This document shows positions 10,770 to 23,255 of a stretch of DNA of 64,000 nucleotides, one piece after another. The translations under genes and the position numbers were made by a program. How positions within the stretch are numbered: position 1 is the stretch's first letter; every line of letters starts with the position of its first letter. The stretch is from Acheta domesticus (lineage: Eukaryota; Arthropoda; Insecta; Orthoptera; Gryllidae), in assembly GCA_031308135.1 (NCBI GenBank), contig JAHLJT010009419.1:178716739-178780738 (forward strand), read 5' to 3'. The notes under the pieces were generated by a model, which was not told where the DNA came from, did no database searches, and was given only the letters and a program-made list of their open reading frames with translations.

Positions 10770-13700
10770 ACATTTCACATTATTACATATTTTTCTCTTT
10801 TTATTTCTTTGCAAATTCATTTTGCCTTTCAACCATGATTCTTTCCTTGTTGCTTGTCAGGAAATTACCCAGTTTTATCTATTTTTATTTTTTTCCCCCA
10901 GGAAAGTATTAAAATGCCTTGAAACTCCTCCTCCAGAATTTAATATTAAAATCTTCTCTCTCAGCTCTAATCTTGGCTTTTGAATGTTATACACTTGTTT
11001 CATGAATGTACATTTCATAGGGAATGACCTAACATTAACTTATTTGTACATTGAGAAACAAGTTTTTATTGACTGTACTAAAATGGCAAAGTAAACTTCC
11101 TAGAATTGGTTGATTTCTTCAAAATTGACATGAAAATGACAAAGAACAAAATATGCATGCAAAAATTGCCATGTATTAGTGATCTGTTAAAAAGTGGAGG
11201 AATTGGATTGAAAATTAAATCTATATTTGCAGTTCTTGATGGTACAGTTTTTAACAATTGTATCTGTTTTCTTAGCTATTAACTCTGTGACCAGATGCCA
11301 TCTTGAGTCATTCTTTTCACTTTTAATTACAGATATCCTTGTTTAGATGTTACAGATTTTTCCTAACAGAATAAACAGATATGCAGGCATGCTAATTGCA
11401 TACAGATGAAACCCAGCCCCAATGCTACTCCCATGGTAAAACACTTGATTCCTTTGCTATCACTGGCCTTGGAATGCAAACCCTCCCTTCTACATGTAGC
11501 TCCACATTGAGCGATTGAGAATAAAGATCTGGTGAAGATGAATCCTTGTTGCAGAATGAGGAGGATATACATTAATCTCCATGGTGATATTTAATAATTA
11601 GCAATGTTAGGAATGGTATGAAATTACATATTTGATTCTTGATTAGTTAAAATCAAACTTTTATCATAGGTTTATGAATTAAAATTTTTTAAGTTCTTTA
11701 AAACATATTTCATTAACTATTCTTGTTCATGTTTCTAGGTACAAAAAGTACACATATTGAAGGGAAACTTGTATATCATTCATAATTCAATATTTTATTT
11801 GCGATATTTTCTAGTTCCTTCAAAATTATTCATGGAAAGTTATCTTTAACTTTAGGTACTATTTAAAGAGATGAATTGGGTTGAGAAGTGGATTTGGATT
11901 TCACCACAACGTATTGTGCTTCCAAGACAATCCCCGTTATTCTTTTGATATTAAGTGGAGTTTTAGCCAGTTCAAAGCTACTTTGAAACACACAGTTTCA
12001 CATTTAAAACAGTGGTTATAATTCATTGCTTTGTTAATGCTCAGTTGTGAGAAAATTGTGTAGGAACTTGCTTTCAGGAAAATAAAATGTTCAGTCTATT
12101 TTAATACATAAAACCTAGTTCTATGGATTACTCTGGTCGAAAAGGTTTTCTTCACAAGAAATCTGATTGATGAATGGAGGGCATTTTTTCTTATTGAATT
12201 CAGATACATATTCATAATTTTTCCATCAGGCACAGTCTTTTTGTGACAGCTACTTTTTAAAATTTGATTTTAACATTCCCTTTGATCTGTCAAAGGAACC
12301 TTTACCGTATAGTAGAACTTTTATTCCAGTTGTATTTAAGGAAATTATATGTAATATCTTGCTGAATCACTAACAGGCAATATTGTGCATGTTCATTCAG
12401 GTTTTGATATGCTCAGACCAGTTAATCTGGCATTGTGATGTATCACTGGTGATATATTTCCTTCCTTTGTGATTAGAAGTGAATTGTGTAAGTTATGTTA
12501 TAATGTTTTGTATTTTTATCACACCAAGAATGTATGTAAATCTTGCAGATAATTTCTGCTGTATTTGTAGTGAGCTGACTTAACTCGTGCAAAATTTAAC
12601 ACCACTTGCAAAAAAGTGTTATCTACATTACTTTGGCTGTCAAGTTGGTGATTATGAAAAGATCTGGGCCCCAAATATGTTTTATGTGCTCAGACGGTTG
12701 TCTTGATTGAAAAATGGTACACATCATATATACCATTTGCAATTCCTATAATTTGGAGGGAATCAAAGGCTCATACAAGTGATTGTTATTTCTGTTTGAG
12801 GAAAATTATAGGAATCACATATCCCTGGTTAGAGAGAGATGTCACATGTCCATTTATTGAATCCTGAAGGATATATTTACCTTGATTGCATATTAAATTA
12901 GTAAGAAAGAAAAATTTCGTAAAAGCTATGGATAAACTTTCTGATGGATTCTTGTACTTGAATTGAAATTTTCCAAAGTAAGTGATGCTAAACTGAAAGA
13001 TAGATTTTTCAGGACCATAAATGCAATCAGTAATAGCTATTGAATATTTTTGAAGAACTGTTAAATCCACTGGAAAAAGCAGTCTGACAATCTTTCAATA
13101 ATGTATATTGTAATTTCCTTGGAATCCATAAAGCAGAAAACTATCAGACATAGTGGCTGATCTTCTGCATTCTCATAAAGCTATGGGATGTAATGTCTTT
13201 GAAATTTCACTTGGTAGACATGTTTGACGAAAGACTTCGGACATAAGACTTCCTCCCGAAAAATCTTGAGGTTGTCAGCGATGAGCATGGTGAGCATTTT
13301 TATTAGTAAATTTCTACAATGGAAAACAGGTACTAAGGCAAGTGTAGTTCTGGTATGTTGTCTGACTACTGTAGGACCAAGAAGAGATACAGTATATGCC
13401 CAAAAATCATCATTACCACTTTGTAGGTACAGAATGAGTAGTCAGAATGTAAATCTGGACGAGCATACTATTTACAGTGGGATAGGTAGTTACTGGTTTC
13501 ATTTAAAATTAAAACATGTTGAAATGCATATCACACAAAACTCCTGCCAGATGGTGGAAAATTGAAATGATATTTGAATTCAGTATGAAAAATACTTATA
13601 GAATCTGTTATTTTCATTCATGTGAGAGAAAAAAGTTAATTTTTTTAGACCAGTGTTATTTTTAAACTGGGTTATTTGGCCATTCTTTTTATGTGACTTG

Positions 13701-14785
13701 AGTGTTAAATAATACCCTTTTTGCTATTTTTATTCAGTTTTTGTTAATGTTTTCCTCCAAATTGTTAATAATTTTAGTCTATACTAGGAAAACCCGGCAA
13801 TGTTCTGCCCTTCATCTCTCTCTTTCCCCTCCCATCTCTGTTTCTCACTCCCTCCCTCACCCTGTCCCTGTCTGCCTCTGTGTGTCTCTATCTCTGCCAC
13901 TCTCTGTCCCTCACATTCACATTTACTTGCATATTCTGCATTCTCTGAGCAGGTGAGGTAATATCAGGAAGCCTGTACCAACAAAAATGTAAAAGAATAT
14001 TCAGGAATAGTTGATTCTGTAGATTACCATGTGAGAAGCGTTTGTTTGAGGCCTTTGGCTTCAAAATTGTAGTTTTTAAGGCCCTAGAACGCCTCGTTTT
14101 GCATTTATTTATTCATATAGATTCAAAATGTTGCCAAGTGTGTTGCAGGTTGCATTTGATGGGAATATGTAGCGCCATGTGGTGAAGTTACAACAGAATT
14201 AACAATACGTTAACTTTCTCGATGAAAAAACACGTAGAAGTGCCAATTTTTTGGTGAACGTATTGCTTTTTCCATGTAAATTGTATGTAAATTTTCCCTC
14301 TTTTTAGTGGCCAGCTTAGCTGTCAAGCACTTTTTATGGACCAACTTTTGGTAACTGGTCACCTCTAGTGACTTTGTTACTATGTGAATTTGTTTGTTTC
14401 AATTAATAGATGATTTTAATAAATTAGAGCTGGCTGTAGTGGAGCACGAGAATTCAGAACCTTTTGGATGCAATTTCTCTTTTGATTCTTAATTGTAATG
14501 CCTTGGTATTTGAAAAAGTGCTGGATGCTGTCAGTTGAGGTTGGGCTTATGCCTTTCAGACATCATTAACTAGTGATACAGAATGGCGCAGACATTCTCA
14601 TTTTAGTTATCTGTTTTGTACTTATCTTGTGCTGACCTGTTTCATCTTGGCTAGCTTGGCTTTCCAGTTTTGTCCCTATCTTCTTTCCAGCTGTTACCTT
14701 TCGGCATCAAAAAGACATTATTTCACATATACTCAATTTTCCAGTTCCCTAGTAGCAGAATAGAACCTAAGGTGCTACAACAGCA
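10770..14785. other. Gene-free AT-rich stretch
   Basis: No exon with motif or splice support on either strand. The open frames at 12786-13070 (minus) and 13224-13565 (plus) are unsupported. A pyrimidine-rich simple stretch (CTCTCT/CCTGTCTGCC type) lies at about 13808-13930, just after the words AAAACCCGGCAATGTT, and may be a decayed transposon end. Confidence 0.55.
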
Positions 14786-14789
14786 CACA

Positions 14790-16720
14790 TTTTGCTAATC
14801 ATTTCTCATCATCTTCCATTACAGATTAGGCATCACATTGCCTGTTCCATCCTCTTTCCATCTCATTCTTGTTGTTCCAATGTTTCTCTTTCCGTGCAGA
14901 TTATAATTCAGGGCTTGCACTGGAAGTCAGTCTTGTGGCATATTTCCATTATGTGTCACCCATTGCTGTGTGTACTTCTTAATTTTGTCATGTACTGTTT
15001 CTTTCCACCCCATTTACTCTCTTATTTTTTCACTTTTCATTTGGTCTCTTAATGTACAACCCTTTACTCCTCTCAAAAATCTCATTTCTGCTGATTCAAT
15101 CCTCCTACAATCTTCTTGTTTTTGAACCCAAGTTTCACATTCATATAGTAAAACCGGGAGGGCCATAATATCATAAAATTTTAACAAGGTTTCTTTTTGT
15201 GCTTTCTTTTTAAATGTTCTATTTATAGTTCCACATACTGCTTGAAATTTATGGATCTTGCTGGTGATATCTCTATCTCTTCCATATGTAATTTCGCACC
15301 CTAGGTAGTTAAAACACGTCACTTGTTCTAAAACATTATTTTGAAGCACAATCTTTGCCCTTCAAAGCCATTACTTTGGTTCTATTAACTGATACTATCA
15401 GATTGTACTCCTTTAAAATTTGCTCCACTTGGTAAATAGATCTTTGCAAATTACCTTCGATTCCTGCAGGATTACCTGGTCATCAGCATATAAAAGAGTA
15501 TTTAAAAATGTATTTTTGCCCAGGTGAATTCCTGAGGGCACCATTCTCTTCCACCTTTTAAATATATATCCCAGATATATGTTAAAGAGTATTGGTGAAA
15601 GACTGTCATCCTGCCTTACTTCTTTATTTATAATTCTCTTTCCAGAAACATTTCCATTGTATTTTACTGCGATATTAGTATTATCATACATACTTTTCGA
15701 CCAACTTGTACTAGATGACTTGGATACCCTTCTTCTTTCATATGCTCCATATGCTTTTTATTAACTATTGCATAATCTATCACTGAGTGTTATCCCCGGG
15801 CACTCCAAGTATCTTTATAAATATTCTTTTTTCTAAAAAATGTATTGATGATTCTTAGTTCATTGTATGTTACAAATTCTCTGAGTTCTTTTCCTTTTTC
15901 ATTCATAACTTGTTCTCCATAGAGTCCTGTAACATTGGGAGTAGGCATTTTTCCCACTCTCGCATTTACATCTCCAACTATAATTAGCGAGTTATTTGGA
16001 TTGCATTCTTTACCTCTGTCTGCAGCTTCTCATAAAATTCTATGGTTTCTTCTTTCCTATCTTCCTCAGAGGCATGAACTCCTATTACTGTAAGATAACA
16101 TCTACTCATTTTAAAATCTACTCTTAGCAAGTATGTGTAACTCGTAAAACACTTCTTCCATTTCTTATACACATACATTGCTACACCAGCTTTTGCTCTT
16201 TCTCACTGTTCCACTCCACTATAGATATTCACCCAGTCATCAATCTCTTTTGTTCCCTTTTGCTTTGGTTTTTGTTTATGTTATTCCAGCAATGTTGGTT
16301 TTTCTTTCTTCTAATATCTTTAATAGATCTATTTCTTTATTTTGTAGGCAGTGGACATTCCATGTTACTATATTTAGTACATCCAATATTCCCATGTTGC
16401 TTTAACCTTTTTTGTTTGCTGTGGTTGTCATCAAATCGATCTGTCTTCTTTTCTTGAGGTTTGTCAGTGGCAGAATATCCCCTGGCCATGTTACAGGCGC
16501 TGCGCAGGTTGAGTTCGGTAGAGGGGCTGCCTTCTTTCTACCTCCAAACTTGCAGAATTTATTTAGCAATTTTTTGTCCCCTAGACGGTTTGGTTTTCTT
16601 TCACCTGAAGAGTGTCGTCTGCCCAGGTGTGAAGGGAATGGGGAGGAAATCCTAAGGATCGGGAGCCTCCGAGTTACTTGATCCACCAGTTGGACCCGAG
16701 GGTAGGGAAGGATGGGTGCT
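14790..16720 (-). mobile_element. Decayed, internally deleted non-LTR retrotransposon (LINE)
   Basis: On the minus strand an endonuclease region comes first (about 16396-15760). It starts IVTWNVHCLQNKEIDLLK and includes GVHASEEDRKEETIEFYEKL, LIIVGDVNARVG and, after a stop, SVIDYAIVNK, which are hallmarks of an AP-endonuclease-like LINE nuclease. A reverse transcriptase piece follows (about 15710-15030) with QDDSLSPILFNIYL and LLYADDQVIL, then FNYLGCEIT and a C-terminal tail RLPVQALNYNLHGKR near 14900. The N-terminal half of the RT is missing, with a junction near 15705, and several stops and frameshifts break the frames. A basic, proline-rich frame at 16402-16686 is the probable 5' leader. 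The element is dead. The clade was not determined. Confidence 0.88.
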
Positions 16721-16739
16721 GAAGGATGGAATCATTTCT

Positions 16740-17060
16740 AATTATCAAAAATTTAGATTCCAACAAAAGTTATACCTGCACCATTTTTTAAGTATACTTT
16801 ATCTGAGACAAAAATTTGAAAGAAAATATTAGAAGTCAGTTTGGAGAACAAAAATTGTAATTGCCTTTACTTCAAGCAAAAATTATGTGAAAACTGCTTT
16901 TTTTTTTAAAATACTATGTGTGTCACAAAATATTAAAAAATTATAAATTGCCTTTATTTTAAACATATACAGTATTACACAAAAACGACTCATTTTTTCA
17001 AAAACTTGTACATGATCTTTTTCGAAAACTAATTTTTAGAACAGATTACAATAAGAAAAT
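16740..17060. repeat. Diverged dispersed repeat, second copy
   Basis: Carries the same ordered words as 5281-5560, including ACCTGCACCATTTTTTAA and two occurrences of an AATTGCCTTTA motif. It abuts the 5' end of the LINE, so it may be target DNA of that insertion. No coding content. Confidence 0.4.
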
Positions 17061-17857
17061 GAGGTGGTTTACCAAATTGTACAGTTTCCTTCATACTGGT
17101 TTGTTGCATTTCATATAAGAATCAATCCAACTCAAATCGTACATTCACAAAACATCCCTATTTTTAGTGACTTGAAACTTTTTGATGAGATGTGGGGTTG
17201 AAAGTAGGTGACTGATATTTTTTTTTCTAATCCCACTTATTTCAGAAATATTACCAACATATTTTTCAGAAGAATACTACTTGCACCGATGTTTAAACAT
17301 TTTTTGCATGTCTATTATTTCCTTTAGAAAAATACAATTGCATCTAAATTAAACCTCAAAAGATGTTCATTGTGTAGTATAAATTTAATTTTTGTAAAAA
17401 TTTCTTATTTAGAAGAGATTTTAAGATTAAAAATACAAATTTTCACATTAGGTCCAAATTGAAATTAATTGAAAAAATACTTGTTGATTTTTCACTTCTA
17501 GTTAATAAACTCAAGTAAGCCCTATTCAGAATTGTATTTCTTATGATGATAATTTAAGAAATTTTTAACTATTATCCGTAGTAGAAGTTATAACAGGAAT
17601 TATAAAACATTCAAAGTGAACGTATTCTTTTAAGAGAATTATAGGTGGATCTGAGAGTATGAAAGAGAAAATAAATAATGTGCCTACTGATGTCCACCAG
17701 TTTTACATGTTTTTTTTTTGTTTTGGTGTGAAGTGATTTTAGAATCTGTTTGTCATGTAGGTGTTCTTCCACAAAAAATAGTTTGTTGTTATATTATGAT
17801 CTGCATTATTGTTACTACAAATTTGTTTCTAAATATTTTATATAAAAACAATAATTA

Positions 17858-18194
17858 GGTATTGTGTCAGCCCAGAGGCGTATCTACGGTATGGCAGACA
17901 TGGCACGAGCCATGGGCGCCACTCACAAGGGGCGCTATATAGAATATACTCGCTAAAAGAAATAGCAACAATCCTTATTTTAAGAATCGTGACAGGGGCG
18001 CAATTTATATGCTTGCCATGGGCGCCTGAATACCTAGATACGCCTCTGGGTCAGCCATAAATTATGTAACACTAAAGGAGGGGGTCTGAGGCAATGTTTC
18101 GCTGTTACATAGAGATAGGGAAGTGCGTTACAAAGGGGAGAGGGGGTATTGAAAATACTCAAAATTTGTGTTATGTAATTTATGGACAGCCCCT
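17858..18194. mobile_element. Older TIR element interrupted by a hAT-type MITE
   Basis: The right end (about 18168-18194) reads GTGTTATGTAATTTATGGAC then AGCCCC. Its complement matches the sequence beside and across the inner insertion, GTCAGCCATAAATTATGTAA then CAC. The left end is split by the MITE at 17873-18048. The interior is G-rich (GGAGGGGGTC, GGGGAGAGGGGG). It is non-coding and short, so a MITE. The GGGGCTGTCCATAAATTA-type terminus is common in insect genomes. I did not assign a superfamily. The exact left boundary is uncertain. Confidence 0.7.
17873..18048. mobile_element. hAT-type MITE, 176 bp, with 8-bp target duplication
   Basis: Its terminal inverted repeats are CAGAGGCGTATCTA at the left and TAGATACGCCTCTG at the right. 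The flanks are TGTCAGCC (17865-17872) and GGTCAGCC (18049-18056), an 8-bp duplication matching at 7 of 8 bases. CAG-starting ends and 8-bp duplications are the signature of hAT transposons. It is non-coding, with internal GGGCGCC repeats. It sits inside the terminus of an older TIR element, so it is the younger insertion. Confidence 0.88.
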
Positions 18195-18199
18195 ATGAT

Positions 18200-20060
18200 A
18201 TTGAATTTCTTCTTATGTTTTAATAAGGAATATTCTAAATAGAGTAATTTGCTAATTTAAATTAAAAATGTTAATGTTGAATTATTAAGCTGGTGGTATA
18301 TTCTTTCCTAAATTCTTTTCTTCATGTATTTGGTATGATTAACTTTTGCCTTTGTGTATAATATGTAAGTTGATACATCCATATTTGTAAGGTTTAACCC
18401 CACATACATATGTGTGTACTAATCAATATTCACTCAGTTACAAAGAATTAGGCCTTCTTTTTCTTCCACGTGGATGGAGTTCAGTCTCGTTTTATTAGAA
18501 ATTTGTCTAAAAATTAGATACCATGTTTTATCTGTCTTTCGAGGTTTCTGTATTATAAGCATGATCAATTTAAATTATAGCTAGCCACAGAAATGCATGC
18601 TTATCTATTTTAAAAAATTGAGAAATTTAAATGTCATTCAGTTGACTAGCAAATGCAATGAAAAACTGAACAAATAGAATGAAGTAGATAAAAGGGAATT
18701 TAATAAATAAAAAAAAAAATGAAGTAGTTTCAGGTAATTTGCTCAGCTTAATGAAACGAACTTTGATGGTATGTGGTAAAACACAATGTCTGTGGCAAAC
18801 TGAAATGGTTAAAGAAAATATCTATAGTGCAGTTGTTGATATCTGGTACTTGAACAAAATTTACATTATTAAAAATTGTCATGGTTTGTAAACAAACATA
18901 CGTCAAATTTGTAATAGCAGTTATGTATCAAATTTAGTCTATTTACAACTGGATAAAAGACAGAAATAACTTCGAACATTTATATATTCATCTGGACCAT
19001 TTAGGATGCTTTTAGGTTTAAGGAACGTATTCCGCCGCATGAATTGATTATTTGGCAGAAAGAATGAATGGTTGGATAGCCTGGCTTGCGAATTCGTGCC
19101 CTCGTCAATAGAGGGCAGGTCATGCGTTCGAAGAGGGTAGTTCGGTCTCATCCAAGCAAGGGGAGTGAAGGGTGAGCACGTGTTGTGCGTGGTTTGTTGG
19201 TGAAAATAAATATAAATTTCGTTCTGCAGGATTGTTGATTTGGGAATATTCTTCGACGAGGTAAGTGTCATATTAAATTGCTTTACAATTTTTGTTGCGT
19301 TTACCGAAATTTCGCTGCATATGACAAAGTAGAAGGGTGTGGTTGTAACCTTGACAGCTTCTGTACTGTCCACAATTAGTATCTGCTGAGATAAAAAAGT
19401 TTATTGTACATAGAGAACATTTATTATAAATACAATAAAAATGCACACATACATATTATATTTTACTATACATTTTATGTATATAGATAATGAATCAGAT
19501 TATATCAAAACTTTGCAATAGGAGCTTGTATATAAACTTCATTAGTAATATATATTCCATATGAAAATATGACGTTGATGCATGGCACTCGTCGGCTTGG
19601 AATTAGAGATACGAATTGACCGATTTGGTCAAGCACACCTTCCAATTTTTATAGACTTCATGAAACGAATCTGAAAACAAACTATTTTTCAGTGGCGTTG
19701 CATCTTGATTGTTTGAGAGAAAAGTTCACTTCATAGATTTCAATAAGATATTCAGGATAGTGGAGAGTAAAACCAAGGATCGCATGTTCTATGAACTCGA
19801 AATTTTCGTTTTAATAAAACAAATTTCTTTTTGTTTAATAATAATTTTGTAAATGCCAGTATCTTAGTGCAACTCTGCCATGAACAGAATGTTTCTTTGG
19901 GTATTTTAAAACTGCAATTTTACTACTATTACTACGAAAAATCTGTTTTCGGGGTATTTTATAATTAGGAATAATGTTACATCTTGCAGGATGTTTCATT
20001 CGCGAAGAAAATGTTTAATTTAATATCCGTGATTCTCCCAAACATATCAGCGAGCAACTA
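18200..20060. other. Gene-free stretch
   Basis: AT-rich, no supported exon. A minus-strand frame of 144 codons (18939-19373) has no motif. Part of it (about 19070-19170) has moderate GC and a GTTCGAA word that could be the remnant of a tRNA-derived SINE, but the evidence is weak. Confidence 0.45.
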
Positions 20061-20069
20061 GAGGTAGTA

Positions 20070-20300
20070 ATCACAGAAGCCGCGCGTATTCGCCCCACTT
20101 CGTTTGTCGAGGCGCACTGGTCGGCCAATCGGCTGCCGAGTTACCATGCGGCGCGCAGCACGCTTCTGTTGCTTCCGACCCTCTGCAGCCTTCAGAGGCT
20201 CCTGGATCGGTGGCCTTGAGAGACGAGCCATGCATCTTCCAGCGGACCTCGCGAGATGCCTCTCGCAAGGCCGTGGTCAGGGTTTAGTGAATATAATATG
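20070..20300. other. CpG-rich patch
   Basis: A short GC- and CpG-rich interval in otherwise AT-rich DNA (CGCGCGTATTCGCCCC, GCGGCGCGCAGCACGC). Frames are open on both strands, as expected from composition, but none has a motif. It could mark an unannotated promoter. There is no direct evidence of a transcript. Confidence 0.4.
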
Positions 20301-21206
20301 TTCAGTGTTCACCTGAGATACAACATAGGGAGAGTCTTACAAGGTAAATTGCTGCTCACGAGCTCGAACATTTTACAGATGAGCAGAGGCAGGTTCACAG
20401 ACTTACATCTCCACAAAAGGTTAGCCCTCTACATGACTGTCGCCGAAACAAATTTTCGGCCTCTCTAATTTTGAAGAGGGGCATGAGAGTAATCGCAAAT
20501 TTTCAACAACATAAGACAACAAAGGCATTAAATGTATAGTTTGTTTACTGCGTGACAGTGAAACTTTACAACTCACGCGTGAATTTCGTTTTATTTTCAG
20601 CATCGAAGATTTATTTTTAGAAAACTTATTTTTTTACCATTGCGGAAAAATACTCAGAAAAAAACATCACATCAAGGTTGTTACTTCCAGAATACGCGCA
20701 TCTTTGCAGAAATACATACTTCCCGATTTCTGATATGGCGGGGGCTACATCTGACAGCTACACAAAATAATAAACTTCGAGTGTGTGATTGTGTACATTT
20801 AGAAATGCAATGATATATCAATTTTTCATATAAATAGGGATTTTCCTTTCAGTATTTCCGAATACTGAAATGAAAAATTTGTTTCGGTATATTGGAATAT
20901 ATAAAAAAATTGAACTGTTTGTTAAATGGAACACGAGAAGAGTAATTTGAAGTTCAGGACACTGTTATATTTAGGTCAGAATAGTCAGTAATTGAATGGA
21001 ACAAAGATACATTCTTAACACACATGGGTTTTTAATCTGGAGATTTCGGTGACACATTTATCTGAGTATTTTGAATTTATTGAACGTTTGAAGTCTTGGG
21101 TACTAATTAAACTTCTTTTTTTAAATTGCCTCTCGCATCCTCCAATAAAATCATTCTTCTGGACCTTATGATGTCGATGAAATTGGTAAATTCGGAACAT
21201 TTTGCC

Positions 21207-22310
21207 TCATTTCAAAAAACTGGTAAGCGTGATGGGACTCGCCACCTCCGCTCTGTCTGCAGTTCCTGCGTCAACTGTTCGGCTCGGAGAGCTCCACTCA
21301 CTACATGGGGAAAGTCTTACGCGACAGAAGGGCTTTATGTACAGAGCGGGCCCAGCCGCTCGTCGGACGGTTACAATACAGCTTAAATAATAAACATTTA
21401 AATAGGTCAGCCTCCCGCGGGCGGCGGGGGCGGAGGCGGAGGAGCAGGGAGACGCGGGCGGCCCAGGCCCGGCGCGGCACTGGGCGCGAACCGAAGCAGC
21501 CCCTGGCGCGCCGAGCCAGCTGCCGGGCCGCGCGTCCCCGCTTCCCCCGCCGCCGCTGCACAGTGGGGCGAAATGACGCCACGAGCGCGCATTCCCCCCC
21601 AAGTTCCACGCAGGTTGATTTATAAAAACCGTCTGTGGGGGGGGTGAAAGTTTGTCATGGTAAGAGGAAGTTTGTCACTAGAACCTGTTACGGAAGGTTT
21701 CTTCCCTGTACCCACTGCAGTCTTGTGTAGTTTAATGAGAAATTGCGTCCTGTTTGTGATTTACCCTCGCCTTTCAGTCGTTTCGTGAGCTGTAAATGTT
21801 TGAAGTTGCACTGTTTCTAGCACTTGTCAGTAACATGTCGGTCTCGCAAAGCGTTCTTCCTCCTCTTCGTGAAGGGAGCGTTTGAGATGAGAGCACGCGT
21901 TTGGTCCCGTTTCGGCCCAGAGCGCGCCGTCGGCATCCGCGAGGCTGCCGCGTTTGCGTGGGGCCGGGCCGGGCGGGGCGTGGCGTGGCGGGGGGCGGGG
22001 GCGAGGCAGAGCCCCCGCGGCAGGGGGACTTGCCTCACGTGGGCGTGGACGGGAGAGGGCGGGCGGCGCGGGCGAAGTGAGTGGGTTGCCGCCGCTTCGT
22101 CGGAGCGCGTCAGCCGGCACGGCGCCTGCCCGCCGCTTGAGCAAAGGTCCTGCAACAGACGGTCCCCGATCGATCTCAGGCGGCGCTCGGGGCTCCAGCG
22201 GCAGGTGCCATCGATTGCCTCCCGCCTCCACGCCCCTCGTGCGCTCTCACACTTCCATCACGCCTCCGTGATGCCATCTGTTATCCTTCCCCCTTTACCA
22301 GGTACTAGCA
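21207..22310. other. CpG-island-like region
   Basis: A strongly GC- and CpG-rich kilobase with many GGGCGG/CCGCCC boxes (for example about 21413-21560 and 21955-22090). All six frames are open for 60-400 codons because of composition, and none shows a recognisable domain. It lies about 1.2 kb beyond the ELOVL stop, in the 3' direction of that gene, so it could be the promoter of a neighbouring transcript. I cannot support a gene from sequence alone. Confidence 0.5.
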
Positions 22311-22324
22311 ATCTACTCCCGTTG

Positions 22325-22830
22325 TATTTCTCTCCCTCTCTCTCTCCCCTTCTCTCTCTTTCCCCCTCCCTCTCTCTCCCCTCCCTCTCTCTCCCCCACC
22401 TCTCTCTCCCCCACCCTCTCTCTCCTTCTGTCCATCTCTCTCCCTCTCTGCCCCCCTCTCTCTCCCTATTTCCCATCTCTCCTTCCTCTTCTCATCTCTC
22501 TTCCCTTCTCTCTCACTCCTCCCTTCCCTCTCTCACTCTTCCCTTCCCTCTCTCACTCCTCCCTTCTCTCTCTCACTCCTCCCTTCCCTCTCTCACTCCT
22601 CCCTTCCCTCTCTCACTCCTCCCTTCCCTCTCTCACTCCTCCCTTCCCTCTCTCACTCCTCCCTTCCCTCTCTCACTCCTCCCTTCCCTCTCTCACATCC
22701 TCCCTTATCTCTCTCACTCCTCCCTTATCTCTCTCACTCCTCCCTTCTCTCTCTCACTCCTCCCTTCTCTCTCTCCTCCCTTCTGTCGCTCTTCTCCCTC
22801 TCTCCTCCCCCTCTCTTTCTCTCTCCCCCA
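22325..22830 (+). repeat. Polypyrimidine tandem array (CTCTCTCACTCCTCCCTTCC type)
   Basis: About 500 bases almost purely C and T on the plus strand. The core at 22500-22780 is made of 19-20-base units CTCTCTCACTCCTCCCTTCC with little variation. It gives a spurious 399-codon frame (21824-23023). Mirror-symmetric polypurine/polypyrimidine DNA of this length can form triplexes. Confidence 0.9.
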
Positions 22831-23255
22831 TACAGTTTCATCAAGTCGTGCATTCAAACGTCTTCAATCTCTCGCACATTTAATCTATCTCACTGAATCA
22901 CTTTTGCAATTTCTTACGCAGACTCGTTCCCTCATGGGTTTTCCCCTTGTTTGTCAGTTCCAATGGCCACGCAATGGCCGTCTCATTTCTCCAGACGCCG
23001 ATGACTCATATTCACGAAAATAGTTTTTACTAATTTTCTTTAGTAACGAAAGTAATTCAGTATATCAATTGGATACGCTTTAAAGAAATAAAAATCCATT
23101 TTAAATTACAAATTCTTTATAAGAAAACCTAAAGTCGACTGGACACCATACGTAATGCTCTTCTTCTCTTTAGAGAAATGCTGGTTGCGCCACTCTTAAA
23201 CCCAATATAAAATCTCTAGCAGCGAGGCTGCACGATCTATTACGCTTGCTCTGCG

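Noticed and set aside
15579..15764. Plus-strand frames over the LINE
   Set aside because: They are shadows of the reverse-transcriptase coding on the minus strand.
18939..19373. 144-codon minus-strand frame
   Set aside because: No domain or splice support, and part of it looks like a possible SINE remnant.
21824..23023. 399-codon open frame on the plus strand
   Set aside because: It runs from a CpG-rich stretch through the C/T tandem array; residues are mostly Ser, Leu and Pro from CTC/TCC/CCT codons, with no domain. A composition artefact.
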